In this document: piece after piece, positions 7,712 through 13,828 of the stretch
Numbering within the stretch: position 1 is the stretch's first letter
Layout: the number at the start of each line of letters is the position of its first letter
Assembly: GCA_014871605.1 (NCBI GenBank)
Contig: WGSQ01000033.1
Coordinates: forward strand, 1 to 13,828
DNA: 13,828 bases
Reading direction: 5' to 3'
DNA from: Collinsella sp.
GTDB lineage: Bacteria > Actinomycetota > Coriobacteriia > Coriobacteriales > Coriobacteriaceae
The notes under the pieces: model-generated
The model's database searches: none
What the model saw: the letters and a program-made list of their open reading frames with translations, nothing else
What the model was told of the DNA's origin: nothing
Position numbers and translations under genes: made by a program

Positions 7712-9121
7712 TTACTCGCCCAGCAGGCTCTTGGTGATCGAAGCGGCGGCCTTCTTGCCGGCGCCCATCGCCAGAATGACCGTAGCGGCACCGGTGACGA
7801 TGTCGCCGCCGGCCCAGATGCGGGGATCGGTGGTCTGGCCGGTCTCCTCGTCGGCGACGATGTAGCCCCACTTGTTGAGCTCCATCTTGCCGCCGATCTT
7901 CTTTGCGAAGGGGTTGGCGTTGGTGCCGATAGCCGAGATCGCGACGTCGCAGGGGATCTCCTCGATGGCGCCCTCGATGGGCACCGGGCGACGACGGCCG
8001 GACTCGTCAGGCTCGCCGAGCTCCATCTTCTGGACCTTGACGGCGCACACGGAGCCGTCTTCGCCAGCGACAAACTCGAGCGGGGAGACGAGCGGCAGAA
8101 CCTCGACGCCCTCGGCCTTGGCATGGTGCAGCTCGGCGCGACGGCAGGGCATCTCGTCCTCGGTACGACGGTAGGCGATGATGGCGTGCTCGGCGCCCAG
8201 ACGCTTGGCGGTACGGACGGCGTCCATAGCCACGTTGCCGCCACCAAAGACGACGACGTTCTTGCCGTGCTTGGTGGGGGTGTCGTACTCGGGGAACTTG
8301 TTGGCCTTCATCAGGTTCACGCGGGTGAGGTACTCGTTAGCGAAGAAGACGTTGGGCAGGTTCTCGCCGGGGACGTTGAGGAACTTGGGCAGGCCTGCGC
8401 CGGTCGCCACGTAGATGGCGTCGAAGCCCTGCTCGAACAGCTCCTCGGCCGTGGCCATGTTGCCCACGACGGAGTTGTACTCAAACTTGACGCCCATGTC
8501 CTCCAGGCCGTCGATCTCGCGCTTGACGACTGCCTTGGGCAGACGGAACTCGGGGATGCCGTAGACCAGCACGCCGCCACCGGTGAAGAATGCCTCAAAG
8601 ACGGTGACATCAAAGCCGTTGCGGGCGAGCTCGCCGGCGCAGGTGATGCCGGACGGGCCGGAGCCGACGACGGCGACCTTCTTGCCGTTCTTGGGGGCCA
8701 TCTTGGGCGTGGAGGCGAGCTCGGGGCGGTCACCCAGGAAGCGCTCGAGCTGGCCGATGGCCACGGGCTCGGACTTCTTGCCACGGATGCACTTGCCCTC
8801 GCACTGGTTCTCCTGCGGGCAGACGCGGCCGCAGATGGCGGGAAGCATGGAGTCCTCGCGGATGGTATCGAGGGCGCCGCCGAAGTCCTTCTCGCGGATC
8901 TGCTCGATAAAGCGGGGGATGTTGATGTTGACGGGGCAGCCCTCAACACAGAACGGCTTCTTGCAGTTGAGGCAGCGCTCGGCCTCGGCCAGCGCCATCT
9001 CCTCGGTGAAGCCCTTGTCGACGGGGCGGAAGTCGCAGGCGCGCTCGGCAGCCGGCTCCTCGTTATCGGGGGTGCGGGGCGACTTCATATCGGCAACGAA
9101 ACGACCGTTAACTAGTGGCAT
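7712..9121 (-). CDS. nfnB: NfnB-type flavoprotein: NADPH/ferredoxin subunit (often annotated glutamate synthase small subunit, GltA/GltD)
   Basis: 469 residues. The N-terminal part carries two iron-sulfur cysteine sets: C50, C53, C58, C62 (CLNCKKPFCVEGCP) and C97, C101, C107, C111 (CGRVCPQENQCEGKC), as in the GltD/dihydropyrimidine dehydrogenase family. An FAD-binding Rossmann motif VVGSGPSGIT is at 151-160, a second nucleotide-binding motif VFGGGNVAMD (NADPH) at 291-300, and the FAD-closing AGGDIVTGAATVILAMGAG motif near the C-terminus. The length fits the stand-alone family labelled NADPH-dependent glutamate synthase. With the NfnA-like gene overlapping it by 10 nt just upstream, the better reading is the large subunit of the NADH-dependent reduced ferredoxin:NADP+ oxidoreductase, a cytoplasmic electron-bifurcating enzyme. 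No large glutamate synthase subunit is in the window. A glutamate synthase role cannot be excluded from sequence. Confidence 0.87.
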   Translation of the reverse strand: MPLVNGRFVADMKSPRTPDNEEPAAERACDFRPVDKGFTEEMALAEAERCLNCKKPFCVEGCPVNINIPRFIEQIREKDFGGALDTIREDSMLPAICGRVCPQENQCEGKCIRGKKSEPVAIGQLERFLGDRPELASTPKMAPKNGKKVAVVGSGPSGITCAGELARNGFDVTVFEAFFTGGGVLVYGIPEFRLPKAVVKREIDGLEDMGVKFEYNSVVGNMATAEELFEQGFDAIYVATGAGLPKFLNVPGENLPNVFFANEYLTRVNLMKANKFPEYDTPTKHGKNVVVFGGGNVAMDAVRTAKRLGAEHAIIAYRRTEDEMPCRRAELHHAKAEGVEVLPLVSPLEFVAGEDGSVCAVKVQKMELGEPDESGRRRPVPIEGAIEEIPCDVAISAIGTNANPFAKKIGGKMELNKWGYIVADEETGQTTDPRIWAGGDIVTGAATVILAMGAGKKAAASITKSLLGE

Positions 9122-9951
9122 GCGCAGCTCTTTTCCTCATAGGCCTTGAGGGACTCGCCCTCTTCGGAACGGTAAGCGGCCTGGCGGGCACGAAGGTCAT
9201 CCCAGTCGACCAGGGTGGCATCGAAGTCGGGGCCGTCGACGCAAGCGAACTTGGTCACGCCGCCCACCTCGACGCGGCAGCAGCCGCACATACCGGTGCC
9301 GTCAACCATGATGGGGTTGAGGGACGCGGTGATGGGGGTGTCGTACTTCTGGGCGGTGAGGGTCGAGAACTTCATCATCGGAACGGGGCCGACGCAGAAG
9401 ACCTGGCTCACGGCCTTGTCCTGCAGCAGGCGCTCCAGCGGAGCGGTGACAACGCCCTGCTCACCGTAGGAGCCGTCATCGGTGGTGATATGGATGTGGT
9501 CCTCGTCGAGGAGCTCGCGGAACTGGTCCTCCATGAGCAGGAGGTCCTTGGTGCGGGCGCCCATGATGGCATGAACTTCGTGACCGGTCTCGACCAGGTG
9601 CTTGGCGACCGGGAAGGCAATTGCCAGGCCGACGCCGCCGCCAATGACGGCGCAGGGGCCCTCGGCCATCTCGGTGGGAACGCCCAGCGGGCCCACGACG
9701 TCGCGCAGCGACTCGCCGGCCTCGTAGGTGGAAAGCATTTCGGTGGTCTTGCCGATCACCATGAAGATGAACTCGACCCAGCCCTCGTCACCGTTCCAGC
9801 CGGCCAGGGTAAACGGGACGCGCTCGCCCGTCTCGTTGGCGCGAACCATGAGGAACTGTCCAGCGTGCGCATGCTTGGCGATTGCAGGCGCCTCGATGCG
9901 GAACTTGAACACCTTCTCCGAGAACTGCGTCTTCTCCAGGATCTTATACAT
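9112..9951 (-). CDS. nfnA: NfnA-type FAD/NAD-binding subunit (ferredoxin-NADP+ reductase subunit alpha / sulfide dehydrogenase-like)
   Basis: 279 residues, the usual size for the family. The N-terminal beta-barrel carries the flavin motif RVPFTLAG (44-51). The NAD-binding part has VIGGGVGLAIAFPVAKHL (from 102). The C-terminal part has a [2Fe-2S] site: D217-GTGMCGCC (C222, C224, C225) and C237 (KFACVDGPDFD); in the characterised homologue the cluster is held by an Asp and three Cys. The family includes PyrK-like subunits, but no pyrD is near. The start ATG is preceded by AGAGGGG. The stop TAG overlaps the nfnB start by 10 nt, so the two are translationally coupled and almost certainly form one complex that moves electrons between NADH, ferredoxin and NADP+. 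An extra Cys-rich tail (KSCACH) ends the protein. Confidence 0.88.
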   Translation of the reverse strand: MYKILEKTQFSEKVFKFRIEAPAIAKHAHAGQFLMVRANETGERVPFTLAGWNGDEGWVEFIFMVIGKTTEMLSTYEAGESLRDVVGPLGVPTEMAEGPCAVIGGGVGLAIAFPVAKHLVETGHEVHAIMGARTKDLLLMEDQFRELLDEDHIHITTDDGSYGEQGVVTAPLERLLQDKAVSQVFCVGPVPMMKFSTLTAQKYDTPITASLNPIMVDGTGMCGCCRVEVGGVTKFACVDGPDFDATLVDWDDLRARQAAYRSEEGESLKAYEEKSCACH

Positions 9952-10017
9952 AGAACCCCTCTCTTGTTAGGGCCGCCGAACCGTGCCTCCACGGAAATGG
10001 ACGGTAGCCCGAATAAA

Positions 10018-10052
10018 ACCGTACGCGCACAGGCGTTGTGCAGACATACGGT
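10018..10052 (-). promoter_or_regulatory. Hairpin at the start of the nfnA leader
   Basis: On the - strand ACCGTA (outer) pairs with TACGGT, and inside it GCACA pairs with TGTGC around a 5-nt loop. It begins at about the expected transcription start of the promoter at 10057-10062, so it could stabilise the 5' end of the roughly 100-nt leader or be an operator. Role not shown. Confidence 0.35.
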
Positions 10053-10056
10053 GCAA

Positions 10057-10062
10057 ATTATA
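10057..10062 (-). promoter_or_regulatory. Candidate -10 box of the nfnAB promoter
   Basis: A perfect TATAAT on the - strand about 105 bp before the nfnA start codon. No good -35 box lies 16-18 bp upstream (best is GTAAGC or CGTAAG), so the promoter may need an activator. Confidence 0.5.
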
Positions 10063-10136
10063 CCCTCATGGCAATGTCGCTTACGTGTTTCTTTGGCAGG
10101 TGGGAAAAGGGTTTATCCACTTCGGCCTACCAAAAA

Positions 10137-10312
10137 GGGACAGGTTTATTTTGGTCGGTTTTATCAGGCAAAACGGCAAAGGGGGCCGGCCTCGGGTTGT
10201 GATGAGGCCGGCCCCATTTGGGGTGCTATGCATGTATGTCGGCGCGCGGTTGATTGCGATGCCGCAACTGGGGCGTTTCCGCAGGTAAAACCTGCCAAAA
10301 TAAACCTGTTCC
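10137..10312. repeat. 176-bp element bounded by 27-bp inverted repeats (GGGACAGGTTTATTTTGG type)
   Basis: The left arm at 10137-10163 matches the reverse complement of the right arm at 10286-10312 at 24 of 27 bases. The arms begin GGGACAGG, the same core as the REP-like motifs at 577-616 and 7590-7627. The right arm starts 13 bp after the pth stop. The interior holds the pth terminator and no open frame of note. It may be a small non-autonomous repeat; no transposase is visible. Together with the nfnA leader this accounts for the 374-bp gap between nfnA and pth. Confidence 0.65.
10177..10215 (-). terminator. Intrinsic terminator of pth
   Basis: GGGGCCGGCCTC at 10182-10193 pairs perfectly with GAGGCCGGCCCC at 10204-10215 around a 10-nt loop. 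Read on the - strand the stem is followed by TTTGCCGTTTTG, a broken U-tract. It lies about 110 bp after the pth stop, inside the inverted-repeat element. Confidence 0.7.
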
Positions 10313-10325
10313 TAAATGATAGGTT

Positions 10326-10955
10326 TTAGTGCTTGCCGTTGGCGGAGGCGGCGCCGTTGACATGGTCGCGGGCATAGACCACGCCGCGCACGATCGCCAG
10401 GCCGGCGGCGTCGGCCGCGCGGGCGCAGGTGTCCTGGAAATCCTCGGCCTCGCGGGCGCGCAGCTGCTTAAGAACGTAGTCGGCGACGGCCATCTTGCCG
10501 GGAGGGTTGCCGATGCCGGTGCGGATGCGGTTGAAGTCGCGGCTGCCCATCTTGTCGATGATGGAACGCAGGCCGTTGTGACCGGCATGGCCGCCGCCCA
10601 CCTTAACACGCACGTCGCCGGCGGGAATGTCGAGCTCGTCGTGGATTACGAGCAGCTCCTCGGCCTTGATTTTGTACTCGCGGCAAAGCTTGGAGATGGG
10701 GCCGCCTGAGGTGTTCATGTACGACTGCGGCTTGACCAGCACAATCTGGCGCTTGCCACCCTCTTCCTCGGGATCGTTGATGTTGATGAGCGCGACCTCG
10801 GCGCCTGCCTGGTTTTTCCAGTACGTGACACCGGCCTGACGGGCCAACTCGTCGATCGCTTTGAAGCCAGCGTTGTGGCGGGTCTCGGCATACTCATCAC
10901 CAGGGTTGCCAAGTCCGGCAACCATGCGAATCTTAAGCGGCTGTGCAGCTGCCAT
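10326..10955 (-). CDS. pth: Peptidyl-tRNA hydrolase
   Basis: 209 residues. Frees tRNA from peptidyl-tRNAs that drop off the ribosome, in the cytoplasm. Visible family motifs: GLGNPG with N17, catalytic H27 in ETRHNAG, SYMNTSG with N81, HDELD with D106, GGGHAGHNGLRSI with N127, and RIRTGIGNP. All the active-site residues known for the E. coli enzyme (N10, H20, N68, D93, N114) have a counterpart. The ATG at 10955 is preferred over one 13 codons upstream because AAGGAAG lies just before it and the family starts a few residues before the I-R-x-V-x-G-L-G-N-P motif. The Ala/Asn-rich C-terminal tail is slightly longer than usual. It follows glmU and prs on the same strand. Confidence 0.95.
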   Translation of the reverse strand: MAAAQPLKIRMVAGLGNPGDEYAETRHNAGFKAIDELARQAGVTYWKNQAGAEVALININDPEEEGGKRQIVLVKPQSYMNTSGGPISKLCREYKIKAEELLVIHDELDIPAGDVRVKVGGGHAGHNGLRSIIDKMGSRDFNRIRTGIGNPPGKMAVADYVLKQLRAREAEDFQDTCARAADAAGLAIVRGVVYARDHVNGAASANGKH

Positions 10956-11069
10956 ATGCTTCCTTTCGTTGCACAAAAGTTTAATCAACGACAAAGGCTA
11001 CCACGCCCGCCGAAGGCGAGGAAAGGTTACAGCAAAGTCATTTCAGAAAACAGCTGCCCCGAGACGGCA

Positions 11070-11174
11070 GGAAGCCCCGGACACGCCGGGAGGGGTTATC
11101 AAAGCGAACATCCCGCAGCCGCAAAGCGGCGAGGACGTTCGCGTGATAACCCCGCAGGCGCGTCCGGGGCTTCC
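11070..11174 (-). ncRNA. 105-nt imperfect long hairpin between prs and pth
   Basis: Stacked paired segments: 11070-11087 with 11157-11174 (17 of 18), 11092-11101 with 11144-11153 (10 of 10), 11104-11113 with 11133-11142 (9 of 10), and an apical 11118-11122 with 11126-11130 around AAA. Both unpaired positions inside stems (11083/11161 and 11110/11136) are A opposite C on the + strand, hence U-G wobbles on the - strand, which suggests it acts as - strand RNA. It begins 24 bp after the prs stop. No U-tract follows directly, so it may be a processing or stability element, a terminator of another type, or a repeat. Confidence 0.6.
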
Positions 11175-11197
11175 GGAGGGATGCGAGGGTCGAGCGA

Positions 11198-12184
11198 CTA
11201 CAGCGCGAAGTCGCCGCCGACGAGCGTAGAGACGGGCTCCTCGTGGTAAACGGCGGAGATGGCCTGAGCGAACTCCTCGGCGACCGAGATGGTCTTGATC
11301 TTGCCGCCGACCTCGACGGGAATGGCGTCGGTGACGACGCACTCGACGATCGGGGCGTCGTTCAGACGCTCGATAGCCGGACCGGAGAAGATGCCGTGGG
11401 TGGCGCACACGTAGATGTCGCCAGCGCCCATAGCCTTGAGCTCCTTGACGTTGGCGCACAGGGTGCCAGCGGTGTCGATCATGTCGTCGTTGATGATGCA
11501 GGTCTTGCCCTTGATGTCACCGATGATGCCCATGACCTCGGCGGCGTTGTGGCGCGGACGGCCCTTGTGGGCGATGGCCAGGTCGCAGCCGAGCATGTCG
11601 GACAGCTTCTTGGCGGCCTTGGCACGACCCACGTCGGGGGAGACGACAACCAGGTTGTCGGTGTCGAAGTGCATGTCGTTGTAGTACTGGCCAAACAGCG
11701 GCAGCGCGGACAGGTGGTTAACCGGGATATCAAAGAAGCCCTGGATCTGACCCTGGTGCAGGTCGAGGGTGATGATGCGGTTGACGCCGGCGCGCTCGAG
11801 CAGGTTGGCGACGAGGCGGGCGGTGATGGGCTCGCGCGGGCCGGCCTTGCGGTCCTGGCGGGCATAGCCGTAGTGGGTGATGACGGCGGTGATGGAGCGG
11901 GCGGATGCGCGCTTGGCAGCGTCGGTGGCGATGAGCAGCTCCATGAGCATGTCGTTGACGTTGCCGCCGGCCACGGACTGAATCAGGAAGACGTCGGCGC
12001 CGCGGACGGTCTCGTCGTAGCGGGCGTAAATCTCACCGTTGGCGAACTGCTTTAGCGTAAGGCCCGAAAGCTCGACCCCAAGGAACTCAGCGATCTTCTG
12101 AGCGAGGGGACGGTTGGAGGAACCGGAATACACGCGGATGGACTTGCGCATATTCTCCGACTTCTCGGGATCATTAATCGGCAT
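11198..12184 (-). CDS. prs: Ribose-phosphate pyrophosphokinase (PRPP synthase)
   Basis: 328 residues, slightly longer than the usual 310-320 because of a 12-residue N-terminal extension (MPINDPEKSENM). Makes PRPP from ribose 5-phosphate and ATP for purine, pyrimidine, NAD, His and Trp synthesis. Motifs: FANGEIYARYDETVRG (47-62), HYGYARQDRK (104-113), the metal/ATP region DLHQGQIQGFFD (141-152), the flexible catalytic loop with K207, R209, R211, N213 and E216 (HKGRPRHNAAEV), and the PRPP-binding loop DDMIDTAGT (233-241). One position of the loop that is usually Arg (KRRP) is Gly here (KGRP). The start ATG has a strong AAGGAGAAGG. A Met at residue 12 is a possible alternative start but has no such site before it. 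Typical class I enzyme, bacterial type. Confidence 0.96.
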   Translation of the reverse strand: MPINDPEKSENMRKSIRVYSGSSNRPLAQKIAEFLGVELSGLTLKQFANGEIYARYDETVRGADVFLIQSVAGGNVNDMLMELLIATDAAKRASARSITAVITHYGYARQDRKAGPREPITARLVANLLERAGVNRIITLDLHQGQIQGFFDIPVNHLSALPLFGQYYNDMHFDTDNLVVVSPDVGRAKAAKKLSDMLGCDLAIAHKGRPRHNAAEVMGIIGDIKGKTCIINDDMIDTAGTLCANVKELKAMGAGDIYVCATHGIFSGPAIERLNDAPIVECVVTDAIPVEVGGKIKTISVAEEFAQAISAVYHEEPVSTLVGGDFAL

Positions 12185-12228
12185 TACCCTTCTCCTTTAT
12201 ATCGAATGCCATATAGATGCCTTGTTGC

Positions 12229-12256
12229 ATTGTAACCGCGCGGCGGGGTTTATCGA
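12229..12256 (-). promoter_or_regulatory. Candidate prs promoter
   Basis: On the - strand TCGATA (12251-12256), 16 bp, then TACAAT (12229-12234), about 45 bp before the prs start codon. It lies after the glmU terminator, so prs can be transcribed on its own. The leader repeats GGCAT twice, six bases apart. Confidence 0.5.
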
Positions 12257-12320
12257 GTCTTGATAACGTCTTTACCGTCAACGGACACGAACCGACCACT
12301 CATCCGGCCGCGCAGGTCAG

Positions 12321-12358
12321 CATAGAAAAAGGAGCCGTCCCCACGGAAGCGGCTCCTT
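12321..12358 (-). terminator. Intrinsic terminator of glmU
   Basis: AAGGAGCCG at 12329-12337 pairs with CGGCTCCTT at 12350-12358 around a 12-nt loop; on the - strand it is followed by TTTTTCTATGC. It lies 17 bp after the glmU stop. The tail is the same GCATAGAAAAA (in + orientation) as in the terminator at 7645-7683. Confidence 0.85.
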
Positions 12359-12375
12359 AGATGCTTGGTAAAACG

Positions 12376-13788
12376 TTATACCTCGTCGTCCTCGTGCAGG
12401 CGGCGGCGATAATCGGCGGCCCAGCCCTCAATATTTACCTGACGGGCGCGGCCCAGACCGAGTGCGTCTGCCGGGACCGGCTCAGTGATGACGGAGCCGG
12501 CGGCCACGAGTGCACCGTCGCCGATCTGGGCGGGCGCGACCATCATGGTGTCGGAACCGATGAAGGCATCCTTGCCGATGACGGTCTTGTGCTTGTGGAC
12601 GCCGTCGTAGTTGCAGGTGATGGAGCCCGCGCCTACGTTGACGCCGGAGCCCATGGTGGTATCGCCGATGTAGGACAGGTGGGGCACCTTGGAGCCCTCG
12701 CCGATCGTGGACTTCTTAATCTCCACGTGCGTACCGGCCTTGGATCCGTCGAGCATGTGGGTGCCCGGGCGCAGGTAGGCGCGCGGGCCGCAGTCGACGC
12801 CGTTCTCGATGACGGCCTCGATGGCGATGGTCTCATCGATGATGCAGCCGCTGCCGACAGTGGTGTCGGTGAGGCGGCTGTTGGGGCCGAGCTGGCACTC
12901 TTCGCCCACGGTGACGTGACCGATCAGATGCGTCTGCGGCCACACGACGGTGTCGCGGCCGATGGTGGCGTCGGGGCCGATCCAGGCCTGCGTGGGGTCG
13001 ATGAAGGTGACGCCCTCGGCCATCCAGTGCTCGTTGATGCGGTCGCGCGCGATGGCGGTGAGCTGCGCGAGCTGGATGCGGCTGTTGACGCCCAGGCCGT
13101 CGCGGTAGTCGTCGCAGTGGAAGATGGAGACCGCCTGGCCGTGACCCTTGAGGATTTCGAGCATGTCGGGCAGATAGTACTCGGACTGCGCGTTGTCGTT
13201 GCCGATCTCGTTAATGTGGGCGGCGAGCTGCGCGCCGTCGAAGGCGTAGCAGCCGGCGTTGCACTCCAGCAGCGTGGCGGCCTGCTCGGGCGTGCAGTCC
13301 TTCTGCTCGATGATGCGCTCGATCTGACCATCGGCGCCCAGCTTGATGCGGCCGTAGCCAAAAGGATCGGGCGGGGTCATGGTCATGACGGTGCAGGCGA
13401 GCTCGCCGGTGGCGACGGTCTGCGCAAACTTGGCGACGGTGTCGGCGGTAATGAGCGGCAGGTCGCCGTTGAGCACGACGACGGGGCCTTGCGTGATGCC
13501 GCAGGCCTCGAGCGCGACCTTTACGGCGTGGCCGGTGCCCAGGCGCTCGGTCTGCTCGACGCACTCGACCTTGGTGGCGCTGTTGGCGTAGGCGCCATCG
13601 ATGAGGGCGCGCATCTCATCGGCGTGGCTGCCGATGACGACCACGACGCGGCTGCAGCCGGCCTTGATGGTGGCGTCGACGATCCACTGGACCATGGGCT
13701 TGCCCAGGATCTTGTGCGAAACCTTGCAGTGGTTCGACTTCATGCGGGTGCCCTCGCCGGCGGCGAGGATAATTGCGGTTGCGTCCAT
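12376..13788 (-). CDS. glmU: Bifunctional GlmU: N-acetylglucosamine-1-phosphate uridyltransferase / glucosamine-1-phosphate acetyltransferase
   Basis: 470 residues, close to the family's usual 450-480. Makes UDP-GlcNAc from glucosamine 1-phosphate, acetyl-CoA and UTP, the precursor of peptidoglycan and wall sugars. The N-terminal uridyltransferase domain (about 1-233) has LAAGEGTRMKS (8-18), K22, QTERLGTGHAV (79-89) and NGDLPLI (107-113, metal-binding Asp109). The C-terminal left-handed beta-helix (about 254-455) has the acetyltransferase residues in order: R340, K358, H370, Y373, N384 and N393-Y394, matching E. coli R333, K351, H363, Y366, N377 and N386-Y387. Both activities should therefore be present. 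AGGAGA precedes the start ATG. A TATAAC box lies about 16 bp upstream of the start codon, and the terminator at 12321-12358 ends the gene. Confidence 0.97.
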   Translation of the reverse strand: MDATAIILAAGEGTRMKSNHCKVSHKILGKPMVQWIVDATIKAGCSRVVVVIGSHADEMRALIDGAYANSATKVECVEQTERLGTGHAVKVALEACGITQGPVVVLNGDLPLITADTVAKFAQTVATGELACTVMTMTPPDPFGYGRIKLGADGQIERIIEQKDCTPEQAATLLECNAGCYAFDGAQLAAHINEIGNDNAQSEYYLPDMLEILKGHGQAVSIFHCDDYRDGLGVNSRIQLAQLTAIARDRINEHWMAEGVTFIDPTQAWIGPDATIGRDTVVWPQTHLIGHVTVGEECQLGPNSRLTDTTVGSGCIIDETIAIEAVIENGVDCGPRAYLRPGTHMLDGSKAGTHVEIKKSTIGEGSKVPHLSYIGDTTMGSGVNVGAGSITCNYDGVHKHKTVIGKDAFIGSDTMMVAPAQIGDGALVAAGSVITEPVPADALGLGRARQVNIEGWAADYRRRLHEDDEV

Positions 13789-13803
13789 GTGATCTCCTGT
13801 TAC

Positions 13804-13809
13804 GTTATA
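13804..13809 (-). promoter_or_regulatory. Candidate -10 box of glmU
   Basis: TATAAC on the - strand, only 15 bp before the start codon at 13786-13788. The -35 region would fall at or beyond the window edge, so it cannot be judged. Confidence 0.35.
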
Positions 13810-13828
13810 GAGACGTGTGTTTGGAAAC

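Noticed and set aside
8123..10329. Long + strand frames opposite nfnB and nfnA (about 330 and 404 codons)
   Set aside because: They overlap genes with clear cofactor motifs on the - strand, have low-complexity Gly/Ala/Asp/Val-rich products and no ribosome binding site that fits; they are antisense shadows.
10956..10994. ATG at 10994 as the start of pth
   Set aside because: It gives a 13-residue extension (MSLIKLLCNERKH) not seen in the family and includes the AAGGAAG site that serves the ATG at 10955.
11243..12055. A 270-codon + strand frame opposite prs
   Set aside because: Antisense to prs, with a Gly/Asp/Val-rich product without any motif.

Overview
The window reads as a high-GC, Gram-positive chromosome of the Coriobacteriia, most like Collinsella. 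The grounds are the GC-rich codon use, surface proteins ending in an LAxTGD sorting motif plus an Ala/Gly-rich membrane segment and a KRRKR tail, and housekeeping genes of bacterial Gram-positive type. The genus call rests on recognition of these features, not on a database search.

Left part (1-7711, + strand): a surface-protein locus. It opens with the C-terminal end of one cell-wall-anchored protein (cut by the window edge). A second, very large (2200-residue) secreted and anchored protein follows, with leucine-rich repeats, Ig-like modules, a long helical region of no family I recognise, a carboxypeptidase-regulatory-like module and a sortase signal. Both genes end in almost the same C-terminal peptide. 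Both are followed by the same kind of non-coding DNA: an array of 16-bp arms in alternating orientation (two hairpins after the first gene, three after the second), each hairpin with exactly 25 nt between its arms, then a REP-like motif with the core GGTGCCTGTCCCC. A perfect 13-bp palindrome with a T-rich tail lies just upstream of the large gene.

Middle (7645-10325, - strand): two overlapping genes for an NfnAB-type NADH-dependent reduced ferredoxin:NADP+ oxidoreductase (annotated in many genomes as glutamate synthase small subunit plus a sulfide dehydrogenase/ferredoxin-NADP reductase subunit). They have their own candidate promoter and terminator. Upstream lies a 176-bp inverted-repeat element that encloses the pth terminator.

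Right part (10326-13828, - strand): glmU - prs - pth, in the order seen in many Gram-positive bacteria but without the ctc/rplY gene that often lies between prs and pth. These make UDP-GlcNAc (cell-wall precursor), PRPP (nucleotide, His and Trp precursor), and recycle peptidyl-tRNA. glmU is separated from prs by a clear terminator and a candidate prs promoter. Between prs and pth lies a 105-nt imperfect hairpin whose non-Watson-Crick positions suggest it is read as RNA from the - strand.

I see no tRNA, rRNA, CRISPR array, transposase gene or phage gene. The most unusual structures are the regularly spaced alternating-arm arrays behind the two surface-protein genes and the unassigned helical module of the large adhesin-like protein.
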